A stretch of 64,000 bases of DNA, taken from Atopsyche davidsoni (Eukaryota > Arthropoda > Insecta > Trichoptera > Hydrobiosidae). A program made the position numbers and the translations under genes. The stretch spans positions 1,679,001 through 1,743,000 of the forward strand of contig JAILWY010000007.1 in assembly GCA_022113835.1 (NCBI GenBank), written 5' to 3'. The notes below the pieces were generated by a model. It had not been told where the DNA came from. It worked only from the letters and a program-made list of their open reading frames with translations, and made no database searches. This document shows, one piece after another, positions 1-12,260 of this stretch (its first letter is position 1; each line of letters starts with the position of its first letter).

Positions 1-672
1 CGACCAAGGGTAGGTGCTGCTAAAGGGTGGTCGCAAAAAAGCACTCACGCCGGAGAGAGGTGGCAAAAACGCGCTCGCAACTCGCATGTTCTACGCGTGA
101 CTAATAATAACCATTGTTATGACAGGGTTTAAAATTTATGCTTGTAAATATTGTGCCAGATTAGATAAACCAGTGATAGTGGGTGGTGTAGCAAATAATA
201 TGCAAACTGTGAGATAGCATTTCTAACTAAACAAAACACTGGCAGAGCTAAATCTATCAGAATTCGCAGATGATCAGACTTCACGCACGTATATAAGTTG
301 TTTTAATCAATGCAGATTTGTTATATGTAAAAATGCTAATTAAAAAAAATATATATATTCACATATTATCAAAAATCGATATATTTAATGATTTAGAAAA
401 AAAATTGTGACATTTGGTAGTTTGGGAAATGTTTAATTTTTGGAAGTAAATAAGCCGTCGAGTTGGCAAATATTTGATTCTTAAAATAATAATGGAGGCG
501 TTGTTTTCTCTAAAATTCGAATAAAGCTGATTGTGCAACATAAATCCATCGTGCCCATCACTCATGGGTGCAACAATAAACAGAGCAACTGCTCTGGTAG
601 GAAGTCGGGCGATGGTCGATGGCAGCAATGGCGGAGGAATTAACATGCAGAAGTCCGCGGCGGGCGACCGGT

Positions 673-1462
673 GGAAAACACGTTTACTAAAAATAACATT
701 ATTTCGTAAAATGTATCGAGAATGCACAAACAAGACTCGATTGCGAAATCTGCTCAGATAGCCATTCGAAAATGCTATATTTATACGTTCAATTTACTAG
801 CACAGATAATTTGAAGCCCACAGTAATACCCCGTTATGCGCGGTTTCACTATAACGCGAATTTCAAATTTCGCGTTATTTTAAGAATATGTGTATGAACA
901 TAATGTAGTCATTGACCTCTCTTAACAATTAAAAACAGCGTTGGGTGTTATGAACGTATTTTACAAGAACGCAAAAGAAACGCTACCCAAAAGACAATAG
1001 ATGTATTTTTCAGTAAAAATAACATGCAATACTGCATAAAGTGTTCTTAGAATTAAAGTGATTGATTCAAATGATTCGTATTTTTTTTGTATTAAGCTTT
1101 GACTATGTATGTATGTTTAATCGTAAACCCCGATATATACCTTCGCATTTACAGAAAATCTACCTGGAAAAAAATCATTTGAACCTTTTAAAAATCAGCA
1201 AGTTGACAAGCAAGCGCTTTAACCGTTGGACTACGAAGTTTAGATTTGACAGGAACGAGGTGAAAACATTAATTAAATTTATAAATTAAGTGTTTTCATT
1301 CGAGTGGCGTACGGTCCATGACGGCATTTGCTAAAGAATTGAAAAAAATATTTTTGGCTCTGCCACTAATAGAAACACGCCTCGGAAACTTAAAAATAAC
1401 ACCATTTCGTAAAAATATGTATGAAGAATGCATAAACAAGCCGGGATTGCGAATTCTGCCGA
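673..1462 (+). repeat. Diverged direct duplication (673-757 and 1371-1462)
   Basis: Two roughly 85-90 bp segments resemble each other, with small indels. Both carry an AACACG start, an AAAATAACA run, ATTTCGTAAAA, a GAATGCA-(C/T)-AAACAAG block and GATTGCGAA near the end. In both copies one plus-strand frame is open and the short peptides resemble each other (FRKMYRECTNK versus FRKNMYEECINK). They may be two decayed copies of a mobile element or a local duplication. Function unknown. Confidence 0.5.
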
Positions 1463-1929
1463 GGAATCCTGTTGGAAGTGTCAAAAGAAAATATCTGACG
1501 GCTGAAGTGTGGAAACCTGCCTGGATAATACATTTACAGTATAATATATATATTTATACACATGATAATTTGTATTGTTCATTATGCTTTCTATACATAT
1601 TAAATTCAGTCCGTTCACCCATATTTTAAAATAATACATAAAACGATAAATTTAAAAAGAGGAAGTGAATGTCCTACACTAGTCATAAAGCATAGCTAGA
1701 TAAAATTGTACTTCAATGAATGACGTTTTAGTTTTATGATTCAACAGTGTTAAAATCAGCCTAAAGTCATAAAGTAAAATGCAGCCTGTAATGAAACTAT
1801 AATGCCAAGTCAGCTTTAGTGAACGACTCTGCGTAAAGCTGTGGTACAGGTCGCTAGAAAGCTTTTGTATCCAGTTCTATATTTTTTCACTCAACAAGAA
1901 GCGAATGGTGGGGAGGTCCTCTTCAATTG

Positions 1930-2160
1930 TGAATTACACGCAAGTGAGCGAAGATAAAAGAGAGAGAAGTGAGTAATCTTGCCCCCGATGATGATCGAGA
2001 GAAGAGTCGTGAATAAGCGAAGAGTCGCGAATCCGAGAAGATGGTGGGTGGGTTCGTCCTCTACTCACATTCCGCCCCCAATTGTGGGTGAGCAAAGTGA
2101 GAGAAGACTCGTGAGTGAGAGAAGAACCGCGAGTGAGAGAAGGTGAGCGAGAAGTCTCGA
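1930..2160. repeat. Purine-rich degenerate tandem repeat (GAGAGAAG type)
   Basis: A purine-rich tract repeats GAGAGAAG-containing units. The clearest are two 18-bp units starting near 2099 (GAGAGAAGACTCGTGAGT, then GAGAGAAGAACCGCGAGT) followed by a partial third. The GA-rich content could bind GAGA-type factors, but that is inference; it may equally be an old minisatellite. Confidence 0.45.
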
Positions 2161-5100
2161 GTGGGCAGGTCCTCTGTCCCCGATGAGATATTCTTGGCAG
2201 CCGCCCCCACTGTTATTGTTGTATACTCCATTTTCCCCGGCAGTATATCAATTATAAATTTCCATAGCTTTTCGCGCCGTCGCATTTTTCTCGGATTAGT
2301 TTTGAAAGGACGGGGAATCAATTTTTCTTGACTAGAAATTAATCTGCCACTTCTGGCACTCCGCCGAACTGAAGAACTAATGTACGTTGGAGTATTTTAA
2401 AAATTCATTAAGACTCTAAGCCTCGACTTTCTTAAAGCACACATATATACAGTCTCCACCATGGCACAAAATGGATAGACCGGCAATTGAATTCTTATAC
2501 TTAAAAGCTCCTATACAATGCGATTAGTTATAAAAGTGAGATATTTTTATTCTAGTGTTATTTTTTTCCCTCAGACAACAAAAGCTAATTTGAAAATTAA
2601 CACAGATGAGGTCAGAGAAACGAAAAATTATAAAATTTATATTTAATATATTATTCAGAAATTTCGAAATCTCAGGTCGATCCCTTTAAAGATGAAATAA
2701 AATCGTGGGAGCAAGATAGCAGTAAGTCTTTCGAGTCCCAGTGAACACCGGCGGTGACAAGTGCATGAAGACGTCGGCCATTACGCTCTAGCGACAGGCC
2801 CGTTACTCATCTGTTTCAACTTTCATCTGTTTGCCAATACGCGCGAAATGTCCGCTCTCTGGTGTCGCGTCTATTTGTAGGATCTCTTGCGACAGATTGC
2901 TGCCCCGAGCCGAGTCCTGCAATGTACCCAACTGCTAACCACCCATATAATTTTTTTTTAAATTCAAGGTCAAACGATTTTCATAAAAATTTTAAGAGTT
3001 GCGCGGATTTGTGACGCCACTCGAAAATGTCAGCAGTACGCCGTATATTTGATTTTTGAAATTTCAAAATGTAAATGTTGCCTGTCATTGGTTGTTTGCT
3101 TTGCTGTCCAACTGTCCTCCTCGTCAATCATTAGAAAAATACATCACATCGACTTCGTTACCTATTCCGAGAGAAATTTGTATTGATTTTGTTGTACCTG
3201 ACCCTGAATCACAGTTACCAATTAAACGAGGCAGACGAATAAAAAAAATAAAAAAATAACTCATCGTTCTCTGTTAAAATCTCGGTTACAAGGGAGAAGC
3301 TGTATATAGTATACTAGTAACTTAATTATATGTCATCACTATATATTTGTTTTATTGTGTCTGGATTGCACATTATCGATAATACTACAACAGCGACGAG
3401 TGAGGCAGAAAATCATTGTTGTCGACTTTTTTGCATGACAGGAAGTGCTCCGAGAGGAATCTTCCGGTCCATTGAGTATCAGCCTGCGGAAATTACGACC
3501 GACTGACACACCAGGTCCGCTGATTGACTGGCGTGCTGATGCTGTATGTATCGATATCGGCTCCGAGATCTCATGCAGCGGCTGAACTGAAACGCGCAAT
3601 TCAATATACACTGTGTGTTAACGTGTTACCAGTAACAAGATCTCTAGGAGAAATTGCCAATTTCGAATCATCCAACCGAAATCGATTCACGGGATTAACT
3701 TCTTCACAGACTTGTCCACAGTCAGACTTGATTTGGTTTAGATAGCATTTATAACTACCATCAGCACACTCTCTGTTCTGCTACATAAAATATATCATCC
3801 CGTCACACTGATATTCCGCTACAGTAAAAATGAGATTTCCGACGATGCCATTCCAAGGATGCCAATCTCATCAACGTCTCCCGAAGACGACGAGAGCAAT
3901 AGCAGCAACTGCCGGTTCGCAGAACGTGCCGATCCTTTTAAAAACTTAATTAGAAATTGCACTCTCAGATAGACGGACTACAAAAACTGGTCGAATTGGA
4001 TATATTTTCTAGTGCAAAGTAGTCATTAAATTATATTAGTATAAACTGAAACTGGTTCTAACTTTTTTTTGTTTCTGGTTCCGACTTAATTATAGGATAA
4101 ATCTCACGAAGCAAAGTTGCAAAATTTACTCTCTTATATATAACCTTATCTCCAAAAGTTTTTTTAAGTAATTTAATTTGTAAAGAAAAAAGCCTAGCAG
4201 TGGTTTACAATACATATCCATATACAGCATAAAAAAAGCAATAGTGCTGGTATAAAAATTGTTTAATACGTGAACCTAAACACTAGTCTGCGTTAACGCG
4301 TATATTGCGTCAAAAATAATTTTCTGTAGAAATGAGTGATACTATGCTCGCTCTAAGATTACCTGAGCTTTCACGTCTTCCGCTCGTAGAATAAATATAA
4401 AAAGGTAGATGCTGGGGCTTGAAGCGGGTATGGAGGCAGCAGTACTCGTCTAGTACTTGTAGAACTCGTAATATAGTTGACCTTCACGGTCCCTGCTCGA
4501 GGGGGAATGCTCAATATACGAGACCATATTAGTCGTGCACTTTAGAGTTTGAAAAATGAGTTCGAGAGTCTACGAACCTACGCGGGAAGAACAAAGGATT
4601 CACCTTTTGGTTCATCAATGCCTTCAAGCTGTGTAGGTTGAATACACTATTTACAAAACGCATGGCATTACTCGAAAAGGCGACTGGGCATCAATTACGT
4701 CTTGACCAGTCTAGGTGTTATTGTTAGTTGTCAATGTGAAAAAATATGAATAATCAAAAGAATATAGATCATTTAAAGTATCAGTATTTAAAAAAAAATA
4801 TATAACGACAAGATTTCACTTATAAATTAAAAATAAATACAAACAGAACAACCATACGCAAGAAGATTGCGAAAACAATGTACTTGGTGAGTGCTTGCGA
4901 AAGCGTCGAAATGTATTCCAAAACTATTTATGCAATCTTTTAAGCATATTTGTAATATTACAAATTGAGCCGGCCAACATTGGAATGTAATTATTTATTT
5001 CAATATATATTTAACAAGATACGATCTATATCTTCGTGCTTTGTCAGCGAAGATACTTAGAGATCACAAAATCCGATACCAGTCCGTGTGGCGAGTCCGC

Positions 5101-7494
5101 TCCGTTAACTCGCGGCTTGGGCCTCGCAACGGATATATTTTAATTTAAATCAATGGCGGTTAACCTAAAAGACCGTGAAATCTGTCCGTTTGCGAGTTAG
5201 AATGTAAATAATTACGAGCAAGCGGCGCGGATGATTCGCGAGTCGACGAGAGGCATTTCCGCCGGATCGGAGTGATGCTTACATAGTGAACACAAACACG
5301 GCACAGTGGACCAAGATAAGGCGTCACGCTGTGGACAAGAGAACGCAAAGATCGCGGTTAGAGTGCTTATCGCACCGAGACAAGTGCAACCGTGAAAATT
5401 GTGACTGTTCAGATCTTGCCAAGACAGTTTGAGGTAATCTGTAATCACCATTACTACTACCTCAATACCAATGATTAAATCAAAAAGCAATGAATGCCAA
5501 AGTCGCAATGGCATTCATAACGCAGGCTGTATCAACTTTTTTATATACTAGGAGCAGAATGTGAGATCAAGACAATCTGCCGGGAGAGAATATTCTAGAA
5601 ACGATCTCTTCGGAGTTGATACTACTTTTTTTAATTTTTAGATCAACGAACTGTATATTTATGAATTTTAATTGGTTTAATATTGTATCAATAGGTTCTT
5701 CAGAAGAGCCGGATGACGCATCAGCACACAGTATTATAGGTTGACGAACCGTTTAATTATTTATTTAATGTGGGTTACTACAGTATACTTCGCACGTGTT
5801 GGCACACCGGGCAGAAACTTCATGGGGCGAAATAACCGGATGCAAAATACTTGCACGAAAAGCGAGAGAGGGTTGACAACTCACATTAACTTGATTCCGG
5901 CAGATTAAAAACCAGAAAAAGATTATTCTGGTTATATACTACTGTAACAAAAATAATAGTACATTCTAATCTTTATTCGTACCATAGACGAAAATTACTT
6001 CGGCCTGCTTTTAGCAAAGGACGTACAAGTCACAAGTTTTTTAAAAAAAAATTAGAGACAGTTTGCATCTTCGCACCCTCTCTGGTATCAATTGAAAACA
6101 ATCATATATGTTGTTTTGAATAACTTCAGGCTTTTTATCAAATTTTATCAGACGGGTGGTCCTTTTACTCCGAGAGTGCCCCGGCCCTGCTGACCCCGCA
6201 GGGCGCCGGGCACGCTGTGCATGACTGCGCGGACAGGCGTCGCAACGGTTTTTGCGCAACCGTCTTGTGAATGGAAGACACTTTTATTCGCGAGCCCCGT
6301 CCTCGCCGGCGGTGACACAAAGGAGGACAGACGCTGCACGCTGGATAAAAAAATAAAGAGCGAAGTACAGGCATTGTTCTGTTGCAAAACACGCCATTTC
6401 GCAATGTGTTTTTTTTAATTTTTTTTTTTACTACCGACTTGCGTTTAGATTCCAAGCGTAGTACTTTTATTGCAGCGACCGCGTCACGAAACAATTTTAA
6501 AAATGTACGACTTGAGCCCTACTTCTTACATATTTTTTTTAAGCAATAGATTCATTAATATATTATTTTTAAATAAGCATGACCAGGTCTTATTTTATCA
6601 AGTGTAGACACATTTGATTTTTGTTACTTATTTATAAGATCCTTGTTATAATTTCATGATCACTAGACCACAGGGAGCTTAATATCAAGTAACGAGATAC
6701 CCAACAAGGATTTTTTTCAAACCTACTTATATATTAACCCTTCGTCTCTAACGCAGGTTTTTTTTTTATGGAATACACACTCCAAGGCAAATGTCAGAGG
6801 CGTAGAAAGCTTTCTATTATTACAGAGTGGTGTGTTCATAGACTTCAAATATAAAATAATATTTTTATAGAAGTGACTGATTCTTTTTATATAGTTTAAT
6901 TCCTTGGTTTCATTGGGTATTCTGCACGTGCAGAGGTCCGCTTTCAATTTCAGTGCTGATCGGCATACGAAAATACTTCGTTTAGTCATTGTCGGATTTA
7001 GAACGCTGCGTAAACAATGGAGAGGAAGCTCAGCGGGTGTCGTTGAAGAGAAATAACGGAGGAGTGCGCTGCTCGGAATAGATATCCGAAGTGCTGATAA
7101 TCGACTTCTCAAGGTCCCGAACCGGGAACCACCCGCAAATCAGCTGCGTGGTTATTTCGGATTAAGGTTCTCTAGCCAGAAGCCAGTGAGCATATTAATA
7201 CGCTTCACTCGAGCACAAGACATTTGAACTGAAGTTAATAAACCCAGCTATTCTATGAGACTATCAACGCGTTGGTCAAACGTTCCGAAGTGATTTGCTC
7301 TACACAAATCTCTTCCCATGTAGAGAAATACATCCCGGCTTCAAGTTCGGCAAGCAAGAGCCTTAACCATCGTTTTGATATGTTCAACTGTTTGATAGTA
7401 TAAGCAGTATATAGTATACCCGATAGTTTGATTTAATTGCTTAGTTTCTTTTATATTTTCAAATATAGTGGTACAGGAAATTTAGCTGCTGCTC

Positions 7495-9413
7495 TTAAAA
7501 GGGCCTAAGTCCCATACTCGAGTTTTTTTGATCATTATCTGGTCCGTTTTGCGAAAAATCGACTGCGTCAATCAAACAAATTTAAATGCAAAAAGTTAGA
7601 TGCATCCCTTCTTCCGAACAGTATATTTTTTCATTACTTGCAAATTTACTTTTAATATGATATATATGTGTTTTTCCGATTGAAGTGTAGGAATTTGGAG
7701 ATTCGTCCGGTATATTTTCCAAGAATCCTAAACATTCAAAAGTCTTTTTTTCAATTGAAATTGAAAGATTAAATATAAACCATGTGCGTCTTATAAATTT
7801 AAAAATTTAAAAAAAAAAAATCTTTAACAAACTTCGGTTTTGAAAAGTCGTCATTTTATCCAATTTTTCAACATCTTCAAGATTTTATTTTACCCTGAAA
7901 ATGGACGTTAATTAAATAATAAAAAAAAAGATAAATATAATTTATAGTTTTTTCAATACTCTATAAAAAAAATCAACTTTCGATATAGAAAAATAAAGTG
8001 ACAATTAAATTAATTAAATGACTCGATTTGTGGCAGATGGGGGAAGGACACCAAGCAAGGTTAGGTAGCAAGACCCTTAAAGCCTCAAGGGTGACTTTTT
8101 TTTAAAAGCATTATTCTAGGTAAGTACATTGACTCCTCCTACATATATTATAAATGATCCATCGAGAACACCGGCAGATTCGGTAGGTCTCAATAGGCTG
8201 CAATCACTAAGCGGAAGCTTCGTGTTGCGCAACGGGCCCACAGCAGAAGATGTAAAGCTGCCGTCGCTAGATCGTCGGTTCCGATGTTTCCTGCAGCTTT
8301 TACATAATTCTTTGGATGTAATATGCAAGATGGTGCATTTAAATCGGGGCACGTAGGCTTTAATGACCGATTTAGAGGAAGAGAGAGGCCCGAGCGAGAG
8401 CTGCCCCGCCCACTCGCACTATTTGCGGCTCGTCCGTCAGCACCTGTCGCATAGCAAATCTGAACTTAAAATAATATATACGATATTTATTTCTTAGGGG
8501 GCCGAAAGAAATTTGAGAATATGCTCATTTTAAAAAATATAAATTATAAAGTAATTATGAAAAAAAAATTGAGACTTAATATTTTTAGATATTGGAGACA
8601 TTCCGTTGGTGCATATTTATAAAATCAACATTAAAAATAACCTACATTCGTATTCTATTTTCATGCAAAAATGTGTATTTAAGTGAACAATTAATTTTTT
8701 TACGATTCTCTTGTTAAAATAAAAGACGTATACCCCCCATTACGTATCTTTCATGAAAAAATAAAAAGTTAAGAATGAATTATTTTCGGAGACTATGCTA
8801 TATTTTTAGATTTATCTATTTCAGGCAGTTGATTCTAGCCTTTTAATTAATCCATTTTTAGAGGCAGTCCATTACCTGGCGAAATCGTGTCATTTAATTA
8901 ATTTAATTGTCACTTTATTTTTCTATGTCAAAAGTTGATTTTTTACAGAGTATTGAGAAAACTATAAATTATATTTACCAATATTTTATCATTTAATTTA
9001 CGTCCATTTTTAAGGGTAAAATAAAATCATGAAGATGTTGAAAAATTGGATAAAATGACGACTTTTCAAAACCAAAGTTTGTTAAAGATTTTTTTTTTTT
9101 AATTTTTAAATTTATAAGACGCACATGGTTTATATTTAATCTTTCAATTTCAATTGAAAAAAAGACTTTTAAATGTTTAGGATTCTTGGAAAATGTACCG
9201 GACGAATCTCCAAATTCCTACACTTCAATCGGAAAAAACACATATTTATCATATTAATAGTATATTTATAAGAAATAAAAATATATTGTGTTCAGAAGAG
9301 AGGATGTATCAAACTTTTGGCATTTAAATATTTTTGATTGGTGCAGTCGATTTTTCGCAAAACGGACTAGAAAATGATCCAAAAATAAGCGATTATGGGA
9401 CCTAGACCCTTAA
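7495..9413. mobile_element. TTAA-flanked element with ~0.5-kb inverted arms
   Basis: The segment 7499-8025 is repeated in inverted orientation at 8890-9409 with clear but imperfect identity. Shared landmarks include GCGAAAAATCGACTGC, TCCGATTGAAGTGTAGGA, AAGTCGTCATTTTATCC and TGACAATTAAATTAATTAAA. The ends are TTAA-AAGGGCCTAAGTCCC and GGGACCTAGACCC-TTAA, so a TTAA target duplication is plausible, as in piggyBac-type elements. The 865-bp interior (8026-8889) has a GC-richer core (8110-8460) and no transposase I can recognise. A solo-arm copy sits at 60129-60556. It is probably a non-autonomous foldback element; the superfamily is inferred only from TTAA and the terminal GGG/CCC. Confidence 0.65.
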
Positions 9414-10079
9414 GATATACACCTCAAGGAAGGGTTTTAAAAGAGCAATATTGTCTTATGAATAAAAAAATAAATTATTTTAAAACATGATGGTGGAAAT
9501 TAGTGACAACTATTTTAGATTGGAATACACGATTAGAGTTCTTTGGGCGGTATCGCGGTTCCGCTAGAAAACGCGCCGGAGCAGCCAGAGGTGGTTCTGA
9601 AAGTAAAAGCCGGAGCGTCCGGCTCGGCCAGCAGTCCTCGGGCTCGGGTGGAAAGCACTCGGCGAAGGTCAATGGTAGAGGAGCTGGTCTCGATTATAAG
9701 CCGGCGATGAAATCGAAAGCCGTCCGGATCGACCGTCCGTAGAAAGTGGACGCGACCCCGGGGAATACCGGCCAGCGATGATCCATTACAACGGACGAGT
9801 TAATTAGTAATTCAGTCAAATTAACTGCATTCAGTAACTAAATGATAAGCGTAATTGAAATCGAATGTTTGGACATGCGAACGTATGATCGTGAAATAGC
9901 AACACGTCCTTGAATAATCGATTATTGGAATTTCGGATTCATGTTTCGTAAAAAAAAACTTGTTTCGATATTTGACTTGTAAATATTTCTGAAAAAAATA
10001 TGTCATCAAAAGATGAGCTCGGAAAATATTATTTGCTACAAGTCTTTGATTAAAAGGAATTTAAGACACGACTCTCCCC

Positions 10080-10325
10080 ATTCTGGAGGGATGTGCTCTG
10101 GAAGTACCTTATCGAGGTGGAGAGGCTTCTGATATTGTTTCTGTAGCTTGATTCAGAAGGAGTATCAGATCTAAACGCTAGAAAAGATTTATAATATTGC
10201 TATTGGGCAGCAGCAATATAAAACTGCGTTGTAGTAAGACCCGAGGACCCACTGCACTATTTTCCCATTAGAAAACCATAAACACTGGCACAGCATGAGT
10301 ACATGCTCAGTGAAGTGAACAATCT
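10080..10325 (+). repeat. Degraded copy of the LINE-tailed non-autonomous repeat
   Basis: The copy contains the family landmarks in order: GGGATGTGCTCTGGAAGTACC, TATCAGATCTAAACGC, GCTATTGGGCAGCAGCAATA, AGGACCCACTGCACTATTTT and GAGTACATGCTCAGTGAA. The usual 3' end (CCTCCTCTGAGGAGAGG) is missing. Better copies lie at 26840-27055, 54990-55322 and 58590-58935. Confidence 0.7.
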
Positions 10326-11699
10326 CATTTGCTACAAGTCTTTGATCAAACGATTTACGGGAAATTAAGATTTGAGTACTATTTCGAAAATATCATATTA
10401 AATCGATTGATACGGTATGCCGATTGTGGATAAGTACAGTGACACCCGAGGATCATCGTCACCGCATCCACCGGCGAAAGTCCAGGGTCGCCGGTGGATT
10501 AGAAAACTCCTCGCACACCTGAATGCCGATCATCTCGCCGAGGTGCTCGAAATATCGCGCGATCAATTGAATAAGTGATTGCAGAATTAATCGCGCTTTT
10601 GATTTCACCGCGACGAAAGCGATTTGGCGCCACAACACGGCGCGCGTAATTTATCATATTGATTGACAGTTTTTGACAGCAGAGATTTGTAACATTGAAT
10701 ACACATTTTTTTACAATACGACTACAACGATAATAAATAATTAGAAATACGCATAGCTCATATTCCGCGTGAAGTAGTAAGATTTTTGATAAAAGCTCTC
10801 TCCGGTGCAGGTTTACTGTAGCTTTCCCGAATGCACTAAAGTGAATTTGAACACTCAATAACGTCTCAAAACAATGCTCCTACTTTTGTAAAGCAGTACG
10901 GTTGTATATTTCAATTATTGCAATGAACGTTGATACAAAAATACCCGGCCAGAAGTGTGCAATGTGCGATTTCAAGAGCGAGCTTAAATAAGTCACGTTC
11001 AGAGACGGTCACGAGCTGGCCCGGCGTCCGTCGTCCAGATGTAGTAGCTGATACGGCACGCGGCTTCCGAGTCATGATGATCAGCAGCCGCGGAGGATGC
11101 ACCGGCGGCAGACCCTCGAGCGAGGGGGCCCGTGGCCGTCCGCCAGCTAGTCCGGTGGGAAGTTCGGACGCTGTTTATCGAGATGCTAATCTCCCGGAGA
11201 TGAATCATCACGCGGAAAATTACGGGAATGTGAGAATTCGCTGATGCTGAGAATAATTCGATGACTACGGGATACTGAGAACTCTTTCGCCTTTTAGACG
11301 AATAGAACCGAGAGTGTGTCCATTCAACGTATTTTCGTTATGTAACAGAGCTCCCCAGGCCGCGGGAGATCAATCTCATACTAAATATTCGTCCTTGACA
11401 TTGCCCAACTCCACCTGCCCGGCCTGGCCACTAAAGACAAAGCACACGCTTGTCTGAATTTTAAAAATAACCACACCTGTTGTAATTTCATAAGCACGCC
11501 ATGACACATGCGATGTTGCATGACTTTTGACCAAACCGTAACAATTGCGAATTAGTTACACCGGTTCGGGTTTCGCTTGTGTCACGGGATTGAACCTGAG
11601 TGATGGCAGTGATCAAACCGACAGGGTGGCGTGCAGGGAAAACTCAAACTGCAAGGGAAAGGCAGGTAGGCAGGATTGCGGCTGTGATATAATTATTAT

Positions 11700-11880
11700 T
11701 ACTGTCGGTTTTCAGAGAAAAAAAAAAAATATATATATATATATATAAAGTTTTTGCTTCGCATAACAGAATTAAAAAAAAAAAAATAAATAAAAAAAAA
11801 AATGCTCTGCTAGGATTCGAACCCGGCCCGGGAGGCGCGGCGAGTACTGCAAAAGTTATCGAGCCTTATGGAATATGTGT
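11700..11880 (-). repeat. tRNA-derived SINE-like element with poly(A)-type tail
   Basis: On the minus strand a GGGTTCGAATCC pol III B-box follows a tRNA-like GC-rich arm (CGCCTCCCGGGCC). Downstream the sequence passes into a long A/T homopolymer-rich tail (about 11700-11800 on the plus strand), as expected for a SINE. The cloverleaf is not good enough to call a functional tRNA: the T-arm next to the B-box does not pair fully and no intact acceptor stem is visible. Confidence 0.45.
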
Positions 11881-11999
11881 ATAGTATTGGTATTGACAGT
11901 GGGTCGGGTTTGCTAGGTCTCGGGTCTCGGCTCCGGATGGTCCGACAGGCGACATTCTGACTTACATTTCCCCGATTGTGTTTTTAGCGGCAGTTTTTC

Positions 12000-12260
12000 A
12001 GCGCGCCCGGTGCGGCGGCCGCGGCCCGCGCGCGCGGACGCCGCCTCCATTTTAGGGCATCGCGCCTTCGAAACCCGAGCCCTCGCGGCGTCTCGCTCCC
12101 CCGGCCGCGCGTCCCGCTCTGCCTCCCGGCGCTCCCTCCCTCCCGGCGCTCTCGCGTCCCTGTCTGGCGCGCGCCTCCCGCCGCCCGCCGTCTCGCTCGC
12201 GCCGCCCCGCGCCCGGCTTAATATAGGACGGGCCGGCAGGGCCGCACTCGCGCAAATGGC
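12000..12260. promoter_or_regulatory. CpG island inside Actn intron 1
   Basis: About 260 bp of very GC- and CpG-rich DNA stands out sharply from AT-rich surroundings. It lies about 2.3 kb downstream of the Actn first exon. The open frames through it on both strands are compositional and look like no protein. It may be an alternative promoter, an enhancer, or a promoter for a non-coding transcript. Confidence 0.55.
12047..12056. promoter_or_regulatory. Perfect CArG box (SRF site), CCATTTTAGG
   Basis: The 10-mer matches CC(A/T)6GG exactly and sits inside the intronic CpG island. Serum response factor with myocardin/MRTF drives many actin-cytoskeleton genes, and alpha-actinin is a plausible target. 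Actual binding is not shown by the sequence. Confidence 0.45.

Noticed and set aside
9503..9742. 79-codon Arg/Ser/Gly-rich plus-strand frame
   Set aside because: Low-complexity composition in a GC-rich patch; no similarity recognised and no splice partner found.
11811..11880. Functional tRNA gene suggested by a GGTTCGAATCC box on the minus strand
   Set aside because: T-stem and acceptor stem do not pair properly and the sequence runs into a poly(A)-type tail, as in SINEs.
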